Origin: VRUE01 sp963805455
Lineage (GTDB): Bacteria > Actinomycetota > Thermoleophilia > Solirubrobacterales > 70-9
DNA length: 64,000 bases
Reading direction: 5' to 3'
Assembly: GCA_963805455.1 (NCBI GenBank)
Contig: CAWDUJ010000013.1
Span: forward strand, 1-64,000
Part shown: positions 41,480-51,834 of the stretch, piece by piece
Layout: each line of letters starts with the position of its first letter
Position numbering within the stretch: position 1 is the first letter of the stretch
Notes under the pieces: model-generated
What the model was told of the DNA's origin: nothing
The model's database searches: none
What the model saw: only the letters and a program-made list of their open reading frames with translations
Translations under genes and position numbers: made by a program

Positions 41480-41725
41480 CTAGAGGCCCATCATCTGGAA
41501 TTGGACCTTCTTCGCGACCTCGAGCAGCCCGATCGCGACATAGGGCCTCGCGTCCGCCCGGACCCGGACGTTGGTGAACTCGCCCTCTTCTCCTTTCGGC
41601 CCGACCACCTCGACGATGGTCACGACCCGCCCGATCTGGGCGTCGGAGGGGATGTCCTGGTCCTCTTCGATCTCCTGCATCATCTCCTGGATGTGCTGGC
41701 CGAGCGCGGATTGATCGATTGCCAT
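41480..41725 (-). CDS. Conserved-looking 81-residue protein after gatB
   Basis: Small acidic cytoplasmic protein without cysteines or membrane segments. The N-terminal half is helical (IQEMMQEIEEDQDIPSDAQI), the C-terminal half beta-rich (VRVRADARPYVAIGLLEVA). A good Shine-Dalgarno (GGAGAGGAA) precedes the ATG, and it follows gatB by 26 nt. I do not recognise the family. Position suggests a link to GatCAB or simply co-expression. Confidence 0.7.
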   Translation of the reverse strand: MAIDQSALGQHIQEMMQEIEEDQDIPSDAQIGRVVTIVEVVGPKGEEGEFTNVRVRADARPYVAIGLLEVAKKVQFQMMGL

Positions 41726-41751
41726 CTATTCCTCTCCGAGTCGTGTGTTGA

Positions 41752-43182
41752 TTAGCCGATCCTCTCGATGATCAGGCGGTTGACCTCGCCGCCGTCGGCG
41801 CGGCCCTGGGTCTCGCGCATGACGGCACCGACGATCTGCCCAATTGCCTTGCGGTTGCCGCCGCGGATCTCCTCGACGGCATCGGGGTTGGCCTCGATCG
41901 CGGCCGCGACGACGCCCTCCAGCTCTCCCGAATCGGCCTGGCCGAGGCCCTCGCGCTCGACGATCGCCGCCGGGTCCCCTCCCTCGGCGACCAGCGTCGC
42001 CAGCACGGTCTTGGCGCTGCCATGGGTGATCGCCTTCTCATGCACCATCGTGACGAGTGCGGCGAGGGCGCCAGGCTCGACCTTCGAGTCCGCCGCGTCG
42101 CCGTCGCCCGCCTGGCGCAGCGCCGCCGCGAGCTCGCCGGTGACCCAGTTGGCGACCACCCGCGGCTCGACTCCCTCCGCCTCGGCCGCGGTCTGCTCGA
42201 AGTAGGCAGCGGTCTCCGGATCCCCCGCGAGCAGCGCCGCGGTGTCGGCGGCGACGCCGAGCTCCTCGCTGTAGCGCCTGGTCCGGGCCTCGGGCAGCTC
42301 CGGCAGCGACTCGCGCGCCTCGCGCAGCATCTCCTCGGTCGGCGCCAGCGGCACGAGGTCGGGCTCGGGGAGGTAGCGGTAGTCGTGGGCCTCCTCCTTC
42401 GAGCGCAGCGCGGTCAGCGTTCCGTCGGCGGGGTCGAAATGGAGCGTCTCCTGGACCACCGTCCCCCCCTCCGCGATCAGCTCGCGCTGGCGGGCCAGCT
42501 CGGCCTCGATCCCACGCTCGAGGAAGCGGAAGCTGTTCATGTTCTTGAGCTCGGTCTTGGTCCCCAGCTCCTCGCTTCCCGCCGGGCGGACGGAGACGTT
42601 GGCGTCGACCCGCAGGCTCCCCTCCTCCATGTTGACGTCGGAGACGTCGAGCTGGCGGACCGTGGTCCGCAGCAGGCGCGCCCACTCGGCGGCTTCTGCG
42701 GCTCCGCGGAGGTCGGGCTCGGTGACGATCTCGACCAGCGGCGTGCCGCCGCGATTGAAGTCGACCAACGAGGCGCCGGAGCCGTGGATCCTGCCCGTCC
42801 CGCCGAGGTGGATCATCTTCGCGGCGTCCTCCTCGAGATGGGCGCGGTGGATCCGGACGTCGCCGAGCCGGCCGGCGCCGGCAAGCGGAATGTCGTACTG
42901 GCTGATCTGGTACGCCTTCGGGTTGTCGGGATAGAAGTAGTTCTTGCGGTGGAAGATCGAGCGCGGCGCCACCTCGCACTCGAGCGCTGCTGCGATCTTC
43001 AGCGCGTACCGGATCGCCTCTTCGTTGGGGACCGGGAGGACGCCGGGGTGGGCGAGGCAGACCGGGCAGGTGTGGACGTTCGGCTCATCGCCGAAGGAGA
43101 GCTCGCAGCTGCAGAACATCTTCGTCCTCGTCGCGAGCTGGACGTGGATCTCGAGCCCGATCACCGCCTCCAGCTCAGGCAC
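41752..43182 (-). CDS. gatB: Asp/Glu-tRNA(Asn/Gln) amidotransferase subunit B
   Basis: Kinase-like and tRNA-binding subunit of GatCAB, which converts misacylated Glu-tRNA-Gln and Asp-tRNA-Asn; 476 residues. It opens with VIGLEIHVQLATRTKMFCSC (zinc/ATP site region, with HTCPVCLAHPGVLPVPN providing two further cysteines). The C-terminal YqeY-like tail ends with NRKAIGQIVGAVMRETQGRADGGEVNRLI. GTG start overlaps the gatA stop by 8 nt. Confidence 0.96.
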   Translation of the reverse strand: MPELEAVIGLEIHVQLATRTKMFCSCELSFGDEPNVHTCPVCLAHPGVLPVPNEEAIRYALKIAAALECEVAPRSIFHRKNYFYPDNPKAYQISQYDIPLAGAGRLGDVRIHRAHLEEDAAKMIHLGGTGRIHGSGASLVDFNRGGTPLVEIVTEPDLRGAAEAAEWARLLRTTVRQLDVSDVNMEEGSLRVDANVSVRPAGSEELGTKTELKNMNSFRFLERGIEAELARQRELIAEGGTVVQETLHFDPADGTLTALRSKEEAHDYRYLPEPDLVPLAPTEEMLREARESLPELPEARTRRYSEELGVAADTAALLAGDPETAAYFEQTAAEAEGVEPRVVANWVTGELAAALRQAGDGDAADSKVEPGALAALVTMVHEKAITHGSAKTVLATLVAEGGDPAAIVEREGLGQADSGELEGVVAAAIEANPDAVEEIRGGNRKAIGQIVGAVMRETQGRADGGEVNRLIIERIG

Positions 43183-44620
43183 CGTCTTCCCCCTCCGGCC
43201 GGGCGTCGAAGCCGAGGTCCTGCTCGAGGGCGAAGGCCGCCTCCAGCAGCCCCTGCTCGGCGAAGGCGGGGGCTGCGATCTGGAAGCCGACCGGCAGCCG
43301 CGGGCCGCCGCCCTCGGGCTCGGCGAGCCCGGCCGGAATCGAGATCGCCGGGATCCCCGCGAGAGGCATCGGCACCGTGAAGAAGTCGTTCATGTACATC
43401 GCCAGCGGGTCGTCGGTCTTCTCGCCGAGCCCGAAGGCGACCGAGGGCGAGGTCGGGGTGACGACGAAGTCGAAGTCCGAGAAGACCGCGCGGTAGTCCT
43501 CGGCGATCTTGGTCCGGACCCGCTGTGCACGCCCGTAGTAGGCGTCGTAGTAGCCGGAGGAGAGTGCGTACGTCCCGAGCATGATCCGTCTCTTGACCTC
43601 CTCGCCGAAGCCGGCGGCGCGGGTCTCCTCGTACATCTCGATCAGGTCGTCGGCCTCGCGCCTGATCCCATAGCGGACGCCGTCGTAGCGGGCGAGGTTG
43701 GCCGAGGCCTCGGCCGGGGCAATCACGTAGTAGGCGGAGATCCCGTGCTCGGCGTGGGGAAGCGGCGCCTCGGCGATCTCGCCGCCGAGGCCCTCGATCC
43801 GGGCCAGCGTCGCCTCGAAGACCTCGCGCACGCCGGAGTCGATCGCGTCCTCGCCGAGCTCGGCCGGGACGGCGAAGCGCAGCCCACCGAGGTCCTCACG
43901 GACCGGCGGCACGATCCCACCCTCGATCCCGACCGAGGTCGAGTCGCAGGTGTCGCGGCCCTCCATCGCGCCGAGCAGGAGGGCGGCGTCGGTGACGTCG
44001 CGGGTGAGCGGCCCGCACTGGTCGAGTGAGGAGGCGAAGGCGATCATCCCGTAGCGCGAGATCGCGCCATAGGTCGGCTTCAGACCGACGATGCCGCAGA
44101 GCGAGGCCGGCTGGCGGATCGAGCCGCCGGTGTCGGTCCCGATCGCGCACGGGGCGAGGCCGCCGGCGACGACCGCCGCCGAGCCGCCGGATGACCCGCC
44201 CGGCACCCGGGACCGGTCCCAGGGGTTGCTGACCGGCCCGTAGGCCGAGTTCTCATTCGAGGACCCCATCGCGAACTCGTCCATGTTGGTCTTGCCGAGG
44301 ACGCGGGCGCCGGCGGCGTCGAGCCGGCGGACGGCGGTCGCCGTGTAGGGCGGCACGTAGCCCTCGAGGATGCGTGAGCCGGCCGTGGTCGGCATCCCCC
44401 CGGTGCAGAAGATGTCCTTGACGGCGACCGGGATCCCGCGCAGCGGCCCGTCGGCGACCTCGTAGGAGCCGGCGTCCTCGATCGTGGCGAGGTAGGCGTT
44501 GAGCTCGTCGCCGGCCGCCGCCGCCTGCCAGGCCTCGAAGTACTCCTCGGCGGAGATCGCGCCGGAGGAGATCTCGGCGGCGGCCTCGGCCACCGTCAGC
44601 TCGAGCAGCTGGTCACTCAT
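43175..44620 (-). CDS. gatA: Asp/Glu-tRNA(Asn/Gln) amidotransferase subunit A
   Basis: Amidase-signature subunit that releases ammonia from glutamine, 481 residues. The Ser-cisSer-Lys triad lies in PVAVKDIF (Lys), VPGGSSGGSAAVVAGG (Ser) and GTDTGGSIRQPASLCG (Ser nucleophile). The ATG overlaps the gatC stop (ATGA). The small GatC-GatA-GatB order is the common one in bacteria. Confidence 0.96.
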   Translation of the reverse strand: MSDQLLELTVAEAAAEISSGAISAEEYFEAWQAAAAGDELNAYLATIEDAGSYEVADGPLRGIPVAVKDIFCTGGMPTTAGSRILEGYVPPYTATAVRRLDAAGARVLGKTNMDEFAMGSSNENSAYGPVSNPWDRSRVPGGSSGGSAAVVAGGLAPCAIGTDTGGSIRQPASLCGIVGLKPTYGAISRYGMIAFASSLDQCGPLTRDVTDAALLLGAMEGRDTCDSTSVGIEGGIVPPVREDLGGLRFAVPAELGEDAIDSGVREVFEATLARIEGLGGEIAEAPLPHAEHGISAYYVIAPAEASANLARYDGVRYGIRREADDLIEMYEETRAAGFGEEVKRRIMLGTYALSSGYYDAYYGRAQRVRTKIAEDYRAVFSDFDFVVTPTSPSVAFGLGEKTDDPLAMYMNDFFTVPMPLAGIPAISIPAGLAEPEGGGPRLPVGFQIAAPAFAEQGLLEAAFALEQDLGFDARPEGEDGA

Positions 44621-44904
44621 TCTGCCTGCGGCGAGGGGACGCGGAACGCGCCGTCGGCCGCGTCGGGAGCCTGCTCGAGGACGACCTCCTTCGGCCAGCT
44701 CGGCCGCGGGACGTCGGGGCGGAGCACGTTCTCGAGATCGACCACGTGGGAGGTCGGCTCGACGTCATCGAGGTCGAGCTCGGCGATCCGGTCGACGTGC
44801 TCGAGGATTCCGGAGAGCTCGCCGGTCATCCGCTCGACCTCCTCATCGGAGAGGCGCAGGCGGGCCAGCCTGGCGACGTGCAGCACCTGGTCGCGGTCGA
44901 TCAT
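44617..44904 (-). CDS. gatC: Asp/Glu-tRNA(Asn/Gln) amidotransferase subunit C
   Basis: Small subunit (95 residues) that wraps GatA and GatB together. The family core is VLHVARLARLRLSDEEVERM and LSGILEHVDRIAELDLDDVEPTSHV, ending in the conserved LRPDVPRPSWPKE. The ATG overlaps the TGA of a nine-residue mini-ORF (ATGA at 44901-44904). Confidence 0.95.
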   Translation of the reverse strand: MIDRDQVLHVARLARLRLSDEEVERMTGELSGILEHVDRIAELDLDDVEPTSHVVDLENVLRPDVPRPSWPKEVVLEQAPDAADGAFRVPSPQAE

Positions 44905-44930
44905 GAAAATGCCTCGCGCTTTGCGCTCAT
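44901..44930 (-). CDS. Deletion form of the SAERA/KRE mini-ORF before gatC
   Basis: Nine-residue frame MSAKREAFS. It looks like the start (MSA) and end (KRE) of the 23-residue element with the middle deleted. Its TGA still overlaps the gatC ATG (ATGA), so the start-coupling geometry survives the loss of the middle. Confidence 0.4.
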   Translation of the reverse strand: MSAKREAFS

Positions 44931-44952
44931 GGGCCCGGATTCTATGGATCGC

Positions 44953-45342
44953 TCAGGGAGCGGTGACGGTGCGCGAGCGGGCGGCGAGACAGACCACGGG
45001 CCGCGACGGCAGGTGGTAGCTCAGGGTTTCGGCGTAGACCTTCGACCCCTTCAACCGCGGGGAGGTCCGCACCCCCCAGAGGTCGGCGCCGGGGAAGACG
45101 GCAGCGATCTTCTTGTCCTTCCCCGGTTCCACTTTCATCACCCGGACCGTGCTTTCGGTGCAGAAGGTGGAGGGGGCTTCCGATTCGACCGTGCCTTTGA
45201 CCTTGTGTTCGGCGCGATCGACGTAGATCGTCAGCTTCACCGGGTAGGTGTGGGTTGTCTCCCCGGAGACCGCTGGCACGGCGGCCGCGAGGACCGCCAC
45301 GGAGGCCAGGAATGTCGCCCCCAGGCGGGCCGATCGTCTCAT
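44953..45342 (-). CDS. Small secreted protein of unknown function
   Basis: Protein of 129 residues with a signal peptide (about 1-27, ending VSG). The mature part reads as a beta-rich domain (YPVKLTIYVDRAEHKVKGTVES) with two cysteines (FCTES and VVCLAAR) that could form a disulfide. Similar domains in actinobacterial secreted proteins have no assigned function that I know. It lies upstream of gatC on the same strand, 22 nt from the mini-ORF, and is divergent from the membrane gene at 45407. Confidence 0.7.
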   Translation of the reverse strand: MRRSARLGATFLASVAVLAAAVPAVSGETTHTYPVKLTIYVDRAEHKVKGTVESEAPSTFCTESTVRVMKVEPGKDKKIAAVFPGADLWGVRTSPRLKGSKVYAETLSYHLPSRPVVCLAARSRTVTAP

Positions 45343-45391
45343 CGGGCGACCGTACCACCAGGTTCGAGCTCCGATTGGCTGCCCAGCCAGT

Positions 45392-45397
45392 TATTGT
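45392..45397 (+). promoter_or_regulatory. Leaderless-type -10 box
   Basis: TATTGT ends 9 nt before the ATG at 45407, with no Shine-Dalgarno. Confidence 0.3.
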
Positions 45398-45406
45398 CCC
45401 CGCACG

Positions 45407-45850
45407 ATGGGGGGAGCCAGAGCGGAGCAGTTCGTCGTCCTCAGCCTGCGGCTGCTCGCGGCCAGCTTTGCGGTCGTCGGAGTCCTCTTCATCGTCGCGC
45501 CCGACGGCGTCCTCGGGGTGATCTCCGACCTCGGCGACGACATCGGCGGCTTCACCCGCGCCCCAGAGACGACCGAGCAGCTCTGGCTATCGCTCGGCTT
45601 TTCCTACATGGTCGTCATCACGGCGATCTGCCTCGTCGCCCAGGCAGACGTCGTCCGCTTCCGGCCGCTGATCGCCGTCCTCGCGGTCGGCAAGACAGCG
45701 TCCTCACTCAGCTCGCTCGCGTTCTACCTCTTCGACGAACACGTCTTCGCCTATCTCCTCAACTTTCTGGTCGACGGGTCGCTGGCGCTGCTGGCCCTCT
45801 GGCTCTGGTCGCTGGCGGGGCGGATCGGGCGCTCTCCGGACCCCGGCTGA
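45407..45850 (+). CDS. Small four-helix membrane protein
   Basis: Protein of 147 residues with about four hydrophobic helices (about 8-32, 56-75, 84-104 and 110-133) and no charged catalytic motif. I do not recognise the family with certainty. The next gene (GMC oxidoreductase) follows in the same reading frame directly after this stop codon, so the two are probably co-transcribed. Confidence 0.65.
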   Translation: MGGARAEQFVVLSLRLLAASFAVVGVLFIVAPDGVLGVISDLGDDIGGFTRAPETTEQLWLSLGFSYMVVITAICLVAQADVVRFRPLIAVLAVGKTASSLSSLAFYLFDEHVFAYLLNFLVDGSLALLALWLWSLAGRIGRSPDPG

Positions 45851-45910
45851 AGGAGCGCGCCGGGGCTTTCGGCCGCCGAGCAGCGCACCCTGAGCGCGAT
45901 CTGCGGGGCG

Positions 45911-47755
45911 ATGGCACCGGCGCTCGGCGGCCTTCCCGCCGCCGAGGTCGAGGTCGATGTCTCCGGCCGCGTCGCCGGGTTCGTCAGGTCGCTCTCGCCG
46001 CGGATGTTGGCCAGGATCAGGCTCGCGCTGCGGCTGTTCGAGTGGCTGCCGTTCCCGTGGCGCTTCAGCCGTCTCGACCTCGGCGCGCGCGAAGACTTCC
46101 TGCGCCGTATGGAGGACTCGCGCTTCAGCCTGTTCCACGAGCTGGTGTTGATGGCCAAGACCTTCGGGACGCTCGGCTACGCGGTCGACCCCGGCGTCGA
46201 GGGCGCGCTCGGGATCGAGACCGGCTGCGCGCTGGCCGACGGCTCGCTGCCTGAGCGGGCCGGCTCGCTCGGCGACCTGTCCCCGGCGGGCGAGGGCGAG
46301 GAATGCGACGTTGTCATCGTCGGCTCCGGCGCCGGCGGAGCCGCGGCCGCCGTGGTCCTCGCCGAGGCGGGGCTCGACGTAATCGTCCTCGAGGCCGGCT
46401 CCCACTACAACCGCGACAACTACCCGGACGACCAGCTCGAGGCGATCGCCTCGATCTACCGAGACGCCGGCCTGACCATCGCCGAGGGGAGCCCGGCGAT
46501 CCCGGTGCCGGTCGGAAGGACGGTCGGCGGGACGACGGTGATCAACTCCGGAACCTGCTTCAGGGCCCCCGAGCAGGTCCTCAAGCACTGGCTCGACGGC
46601 CACGGCGTGGAGTGGGCGAGCGACCTCGATCCCGACTTCGCCGAGGCCGAGGAGTTCCTCCGCGTCCGCCAACTCGACCCCGAGCGGATGGGCCGCAACG
46701 GCCAGCTGGCGATGGAAGGAGCCGAGGCGATGGGCATCAGCGGCGGCCCGATCTCGCGCAACGCCGGCTCCTGCGTCCAGTGCAGCTCGTGCCCCTACGG
46801 CTGCCGGATCGACGCCAAGCGCGGGATGCACGTCAGCTACCTGCCGCGGGCAGTCGCCGCCGGGGCCAGACTGCGGGCCGGAGTCGAGGCGCACCGGGTC
46901 CTGGTCGAGGACCGGCGCGCGGCGGGCGTCCGCTGCAGGGTCACCTCGGCCGAAAACGGACGCCCCCGCGCCTACACGGTTCGCGCCCGCCTGGCGACGA
47001 TCGTCGCCGGCGGCGCTCTCGGGACGCCGGAACTGCTGAAGCGCTCGGGCCTCGGTGGCGATCAGGTCGGCCGCAACCTCCATCTCCATCCCGCCTGCTG
47101 GGTCGGCGCCCGCTATGAGGAGGAGGTCCGGGGCTGGGACGGCGTGATGCAGAGCTACTACGTCGACGAGTGGGATGCGGAGCGGGTCCTGCTCGAGGCG
47201 ACCTTCACGCCGCTGCCATTCGGCGGCGCCTGGCTGCGTGGGACCGGGCGCGAACACCAGGAATCCCTTCTCGCCTACGACCACGTTGGCTCGATCGGGG
47301 TCCAGTTGACCGATCACTCGACCGGGCGGGTGGGCGTTTCCGGCGACGGGTCACTGCGGATGACCTACAAGCTCAGCGACGAGGACGCTGGGCGGGTCGC
47401 GTTCGGGATCGCCCGAGCGGCCGAGATCCACTTCGCAGCCGGAGCGTCGGAGGTCTACCCCAACATTGCCCGAGTTCCGGTTCTGCGGCCAGGGGATCTG
47501 CCGACGTTCGATGCGACGACCTTCCGGCCCTCGGAGCTGCGGCTGGAGGCGTTTCACCCGATGGGCACGGCACGGATGTCATCGGACCCCGGTGCCGGCG
47601 TCTGCGCCACCGACGGCTCGGTCCGTGGCGTCGCCGGTCTCTACGTCGCCGACGCTTCGCTTTTCCCGACCGCGGTCGGGGTCAACCCGATGATGACGAT
47701 CATCGCCCTCTCGAAGCGAGTCGCCGCGGGGATCGTCGACGCCACGCCGGCCTGA
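45911..47755 (+). CDS. GMC-family FAD oxidoreductase (alcohol-oxidase-like)
   Basis: Flavoenzyme of 614 residues from this ATG. A helical N-terminal domain (about 1-120) resembles that of long-chain-alcohol oxidases. It is followed by the FAD motif CDVVIVGSGAGGAAAAVVLAEAGLDVIVLEAG, GGTTVINSGTCFRAP, CVQCSSCPYGCRIDAKRGM (a Cys-rich segment), and the GMC end AFHPMGTARMSSDPGAGV with LYVADASLFPTAVGVNPMMTIIALS (catalytic His/Asn region). Family-like sequence continues upstream in frame (LSAAEQRTLSAICGA) to the previous stop without an ATG, GTG or TTG, so the true start is doubtful. Substrate unknown. Confidence 0.82.
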   Translation: MAPALGGLPAAEVEVDVSGRVAGFVRSLSPRMLARIRLALRLFEWLPFPWRFSRLDLGAREDFLRRMEDSRFSLFHELVLMAKTFGTLGYAVDPGVEGALGIETGCALADGSLPERAGSLGDLSPAGEGEECDVVIVGSGAGGAAAAVVLAEAGLDVIVLEAGSHYNRDNYPDDQLEAIASIYRDAGLTIAEGSPAIPVPVGRTVGGTTVINSGTCFRAPEQVLKHWLDGHGVEWASDLDPDFAEAEEFLRVRQLDPERMGRNGQLAMEGAEAMGISGGPISRNAGSCVQCSSCPYGCRIDAKRGMHVSYLPRAVAAGARLRAGVEAHRVLVEDRRAAGVRCRVTSAENGRPRAYTVRARLATIVAGGALGTPELLKRSGLGGDQVGRNLHLHPACWVGARYEEEVRGWDGVMQSYYVDEWDAERVLLEATFTPLPFGGAWLRGTGREHQESLLAYDHVGSIGVQLTDHSTGRVGVSGDGSLRMTYKLSDEDAGRVAFGIARAAEIHFAAGASEVYPNIARVPVLRPGDLPTFDATTFRPSELRLEAFHPMGTARMSSDPGAGVCATDGSVRGVAGLYVADASLFPTAVGVNPMMTIIALSKRVAAGIVDATPA

Positions 47756-47793
47756 GCGCCCCGGCGATGACCCACCCTCCGAAAGGAGTCGAT

Positions 47794-47940
47794 ATGACCC
47801 CAAACGGAGATTTCGACTCGGATCAGCCCTGCGGTGGGGGTGGCGGCGCCGGTGGCGGAGGGGGCTGCTGCTCGGGCGGCGCCGCGGGGGGCGGGGGTTG
47901 CTGCTCGGGCGGCACCGCGGGCGGCGGGGGCTGCTGCTGA
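47794..47940 (+). CDS. Candidate 48-residue Gly/Cys-rich peptide
   Basis: A 48-codon frame beginning MTPNGDFDSDQPC then Gly-rich with three CC pairs (GGGCC, CCSGG repeats) and a CC C-terminus. A near-ideal Shine-Dalgarno AAAGGAG (47782-47788) ends 5 nt before the ATG. From 47823 on it is antisense to the Pro-rich tail of the gene on the other strand, where Pro codons necessarily read as Gly, so the Gly content is not evidence by itself. The Shine-Dalgarno and unique N-terminus are. Confidence 0.35.
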   Translation: MTPNGDFDSDQPCGGGGGAGGGGGCCSGGAAGGGGCCSGGTAGGGGCC

Positions 47941-48650
47941 GGCGGAGGGGGCGGTGGCGGCGCGTGCTCCTGGGGCGGCTGCGGAGGTGGCGGCTGCGGT
48001 TGCGGTTGCACCGGCTGTTCGGGCGCGGGTGGGGCCTGCGGCGCCGGCTGCTCCGGGTACCCCGGGTGTGCGGGGACCTGGCCGGCGGGCGGCGGTGGAG
48101 GCGGAGGGGGCGGCGGAAGGTGCTCGCCCCCACCACCACCTGGAGCGGCGCCGCCACCACCCCGGCCCGAGAGCCGGTCGGCCGCGTCGCCGAAGGTCGT
48201 CCCTTCCTCGCGCATCGCGCTGTAGCCGCCGTAGGCGATCCCCGCGGCGCAGATCAGGCTGACGAAGATCCAGATTTTGAGCGTGATGTCGACCGAGACC
48301 CCGCCGAAATCAGCGCCGCCGGGCGGGCTGATGATCCGGTAGAGGATCAGCAGCACGGCGAGGCCGCCGAGCACCGCGACCAGGGTGTTGAGGGAGAACG
48401 GAGGCTCGATGTCGGCGTCGGTGAGGCGGATGACGGCGACTGCGAGGGCGACGACGATCGCCGCCAGCAAAAGGATCGGAATGATGTCGAGGGCATCCCA
48501 GGCGCTTCCGCCGGCGCCTTCGACGGTTCCCGAGAAGCCGCTGACACCGGAGACCTTGGCGCCGAACCAGTCGAAGAACATGAAGATGAAGAGGAGGATC
48601 CCGGAGACCGCGGAGATCTTCTCCCCTTTGCTCAACTTGTCGAGTTCCAT
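47823..48650 (-). CDS. Membrane protein with long proline-rich tail
   Basis: Protein of 275 residues. Four hydrophobic helices (about 12-32, 55-75, 85-108 and 122-142) are followed by a cytoplasmic or extracellular tail (about 155-275) that is almost only P, Q, G, A and E, with repeats of the type PPEQQPPPPA. No catalytic motif. It lies 46 nt downstream of folD on the same strand. Repeat length may vary between strains. Function unknown. Confidence 0.75.
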   Translation of the reverse strand: MELDKLSKGEKISAVSGILLFIFMFFDWFGAKVSGVSGFSGTVEGAGGSAWDALDIIPILLLAAIVVALAVAVIRLTDADIEPPFSLNTLVAVLGGLAVLLILYRIISPPGGADFGGVSVDITLKIWIFVSLICAAGIAYGGYSAMREEGTTFGDAADRLSGRGGGGAAPGGGGGEHLPPPPPPPPPPAGQVPAHPGYPEQPAPQAPPAPEQPVQPQPQPPPPQPPQEHAPPPPPPPQQQPPPPAVPPEQQPPPPAAPPEQQPPPPPAPPPPPQG

Positions 48651-48696
48651 CTGCTCGCTTCCTCCAGAGAGTTCGGGGACCGGCCGGATTCGGACC

Positions 48697-49545
48697 CTAC
48701 ACCCGCGCGCGGGCGGCAGCCATCGTGTTGACGAGGAGCATCGCGATCGTCATCGGCCCGACCCCGCCGGGTACCGGCGTGATCGCCGAGGCGACCTTCG
48801 CCGCCTCCTCGAAATCGACGTCGCCACTGAGCCCGTCGTCGGTCCGGTTCATGCCGACGTCGATCACCACCGCGCCGGGCTTGACCGCCTCGGCGCCGAG
48901 CAGCTTCGGGACCCCGACGGCGGCGACGAGGACCTCGGCGCGGCGGCAGACGGCGTCAAGATCGCGGGTCCGAGAGTGGCAGATGGTGACGGTCGCGTTC
49001 GCGTCGAGCAGCAGCCGCGCGACCGGCACCCCGACGAGCTTCGAGCGGCCGACGACGACCGCCTCCGCCCCCTCGAGCTCGACCCCGCGGGAGCGGAGCA
49101 GCTCCATCACACCCGCCGGCGTGCAGGGGGTCAGGCCCGGGGTCCCGTGCGCGAGCAGCCCGGCGTTGACCGGGGTCAGGCCGTCGACGTCCTTGGCGGG
49201 GTCGATCGTCCCCACCACCGTGTCGGGGTCGATCTGGTCGGGAAGCGGAAGCTGGACCAGGATCCCGTCGACGGCGTCGTCGAGCCCGAGGCCGGTGACG
49301 AGGTCGAGCAGGTCCTCCTCCTCGGTATCTGTGGGAAGGCCGTGGTGGATCGAGGCGATCCCGACCTCCTCGCAGGCGCGGCGCTTGTTGCGGATGTACA
49401 CCTCCGACGCTGGGTCCTCGCCGACCAGAACCGTCGCCAGCGCCGGCGGCCGCCCCCTCTCGGCGACGTAGGCCTCGACCTCGACCTTGACCCGCTCGCG
49501 AACCGCGGCGGCGACCTCCTTGCCGTCGATCACCTCAGCCGCCAA
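48697..49545 (-). CDS. folD: Methylenetetrahydrofolate dehydrogenase/cyclohydrolase
   Basis: Bifunctional one-carbon enzyme interconverting methylene-, methenyl- and formyl-THF, 282 residues. VLVGEDPASEVYIRNKRRAC carries the YxxxK catalytic lysine. VVGRSKLVGVPVARLLL forms the NADP site, and ITPVPGGVGPMTIAMLL is the closing signature. It is 3 nt downstream of the pcrA stop, in the cysK-cysE-pcrA-folD unit. One-carbon supply links to serine metabolism, but serA/serC are far away. Confidence 0.96.
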   Translation of the reverse strand: MAAEVIDGKEVAAAVRERVKVEVEAYVAERGRPPALATVLVGEDPASEVYIRNKRRACEEVGIASIHHGLPTDTEEEDLLDLVTGLGLDDAVDGILVQLPLPDQIDPDTVVGTIDPAKDVDGLTPVNAGLLAHGTPGLTPCTPAGVMELLRSRGVELEGAEAVVVGRSKLVGVPVARLLLDANATVTICHSRTRDLDAVCRRAEVLVAAVGVPKLLGAEAVKPGAVVIDVGMNRTDDGLSGDVDFEEAAKVASAITPVPGGVGPMTIAMLLVNTMAAARARV

Positions 49546-49548
49546 CCG

Positions 49549-51801
<2,253 letters not shown>

Positions 51802-51834
51802 CTCCAGCCGAGAATAGAGGGGCGGGCGGAAGGC

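Noticed and set aside
47830..48110. Long GGC/CCG-rich low-complexity tract as a non-coding repeat
   Set aside because: It is the in-frame proline-rich tail of the membrane protein on the minus strand; only the short plus-strand frame at 47794 is kept, as a candidate.
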